Assembly: GCA_002811645.1 (NCBI GenBank)
Contig: PDIP01000042.1
Coordinates: forward strand, 38,543-98,735
Length of the DNA stretch: 60,193 bases
Direction of reading: 5' to 3'
DNA from: Corallochytrium limacisporum
Taxonomy: Eukaryota > Opisthokonta
Position 1 is the stretch's first letter, and each line of letters begins with the position of its first letter. Under the pieces are notes generated by a model. That model worked only from the letters and a program-made list of their open reading frames with translations. It was not told the origin of the DNA and did no database searches. The position numbers were made by a program, and so were the translations under genes. Below, piece by piece: positions 59,702-60,193 of this stretch.

Positions 59702-60193
59702 GACCATGATAATTGAATCATTGGCGAAGATCATGCCCACCAATTGGAAATCATTTCATCTGCAATAAATTCTGTATAAGAGTATGCGATCTATCTCCAT
59801 GACAGATACATCTGTGCCATGTCTGTGAAGATGTGTTGACTTTAAAGGAGCCCCTTTGCGGTAGTGGCCAGTGCTGTCCATGGGGCCCCGGAGGGAAACG
59901 AGAGAAGTACACAGTCCGAACGTGCATGATCCTTCCCCCGGTCAGTTTTGTCGGGTACCAACTGTCCGGAACCAGGTTTAGACCCGTGTAATGGTGGACG
60001 AGCAGAAGAAAAGAGTGTGATGGGTTGGGAAAGGGGCGGTTGCCCCATGTGCGGGGAGACCCGCCACCCGGCTCGGACGGGCAGAAGGCCTTACATACGC
60101 AAAAGCTCTACCGCCATTAGCCTCCCCTCCTGTCACACTCGACACCACTCTCTGTTCCTTTCCCAATCGGCCCCCCTCCCCCCGGGGGGGGGG
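59702..60193. other. Downstream flank to end of window
   Basis: 3' flank of the DMAP1 gene and GC-rich sequence ending in a C-run then ten G at 60184-60193. No gene seen. Confidence 0.5.
59764..59769 (+). terminator. Poly(A) signal of the DMAP1-like gene
   Basis: Canonical AATAAA 63 bp after the stop codon, followed by a T/G-containing stretch. It is the clearest polyadenylation signal in the window. Confidence 0.55.

Overview
The window is nuclear DNA from a eukaryote. It holds about twenty protein genes, nearly all of which read as one uninterrupted open frame, some over 5 kb long. Coding regions end in TAA, TAG and TGA, so the standard code is used. Spacing is loose (0.1-2 kb, one block of 3.7 kb) and there are no plastid or prokaryotic signatures. 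Content points to a free-living, intron-poor protist. The MLX/Mondo-type bHLH factor with its C-terminal dimerisation domain is known mainly from animals and their unicellular relatives. The FHA-AAA ATPase matches a family best known from plants and some protists. A unicellular opisthokont/holozoan is my best guess, but the species is not established.

Layout. 1-1.9 kb: G-run and microsatellite-rich leader. 1.9-9 kb: MLX-like factor (+), SmE (-), CASP golgin (+), ribokinase (-). 10-17 kb: TRIP12/UPL3-type HECT ligase (+) and the ubiquitin-eL40 fusion (+). 17.6-20 kb: an unknown single-pass membrane protein (-), a scaffold gap in G-rich sequence, and a repeat protein with a signal peptide (-) that carries a 2-bp frameshift. 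20-23.7 kb: gene-poor block with scattered fragments that could encode membrane segments. 23.7-29.5 kb: SIRT5-like deacylase (+), a mitochondrial-looking membrane protein (-), holocytochrome c synthase (+), a coiled-coil/CH-domain protein (-). 30.7-35.7 kb: PhnP-like metallo-beta-lactamase (-) and C2CD5 (-). 36.1-37.9 kb: TMEM186-like gene (+) followed after 13 bp by an unknown, possibly beta-barrel protein (+). 38-44 kb: a doubtful small mitochondrial protein (-), then a membrane metallophosphoesterase (+). 44.3-52.6 kb: FHA-AAA ATPase (+) and LRR-WD40 protein (-), tail to tail. 54.5-59.7 kb: a hugely expanded DMAP1/SWC4 (+).

The genes are mostly unrelated housekeeping functions. There is a loose mitochondrial theme: SIRT5-like, the membrane protein at 25 kb, HCCS, the TMEM186-like protein and perhaps its downstream partner. 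Two proteins act in ubiquitin metabolism. I found no convincing tRNA, rRNA, CRISPR array or intact transposon. The features most worth following up are the TMEM186-like/unknown tandem pair with its 13-bp spacer, DMAP1 split inside its SANT domain, the secreted repeat protein, and the co-occurrence of plant-like and animal-like families.
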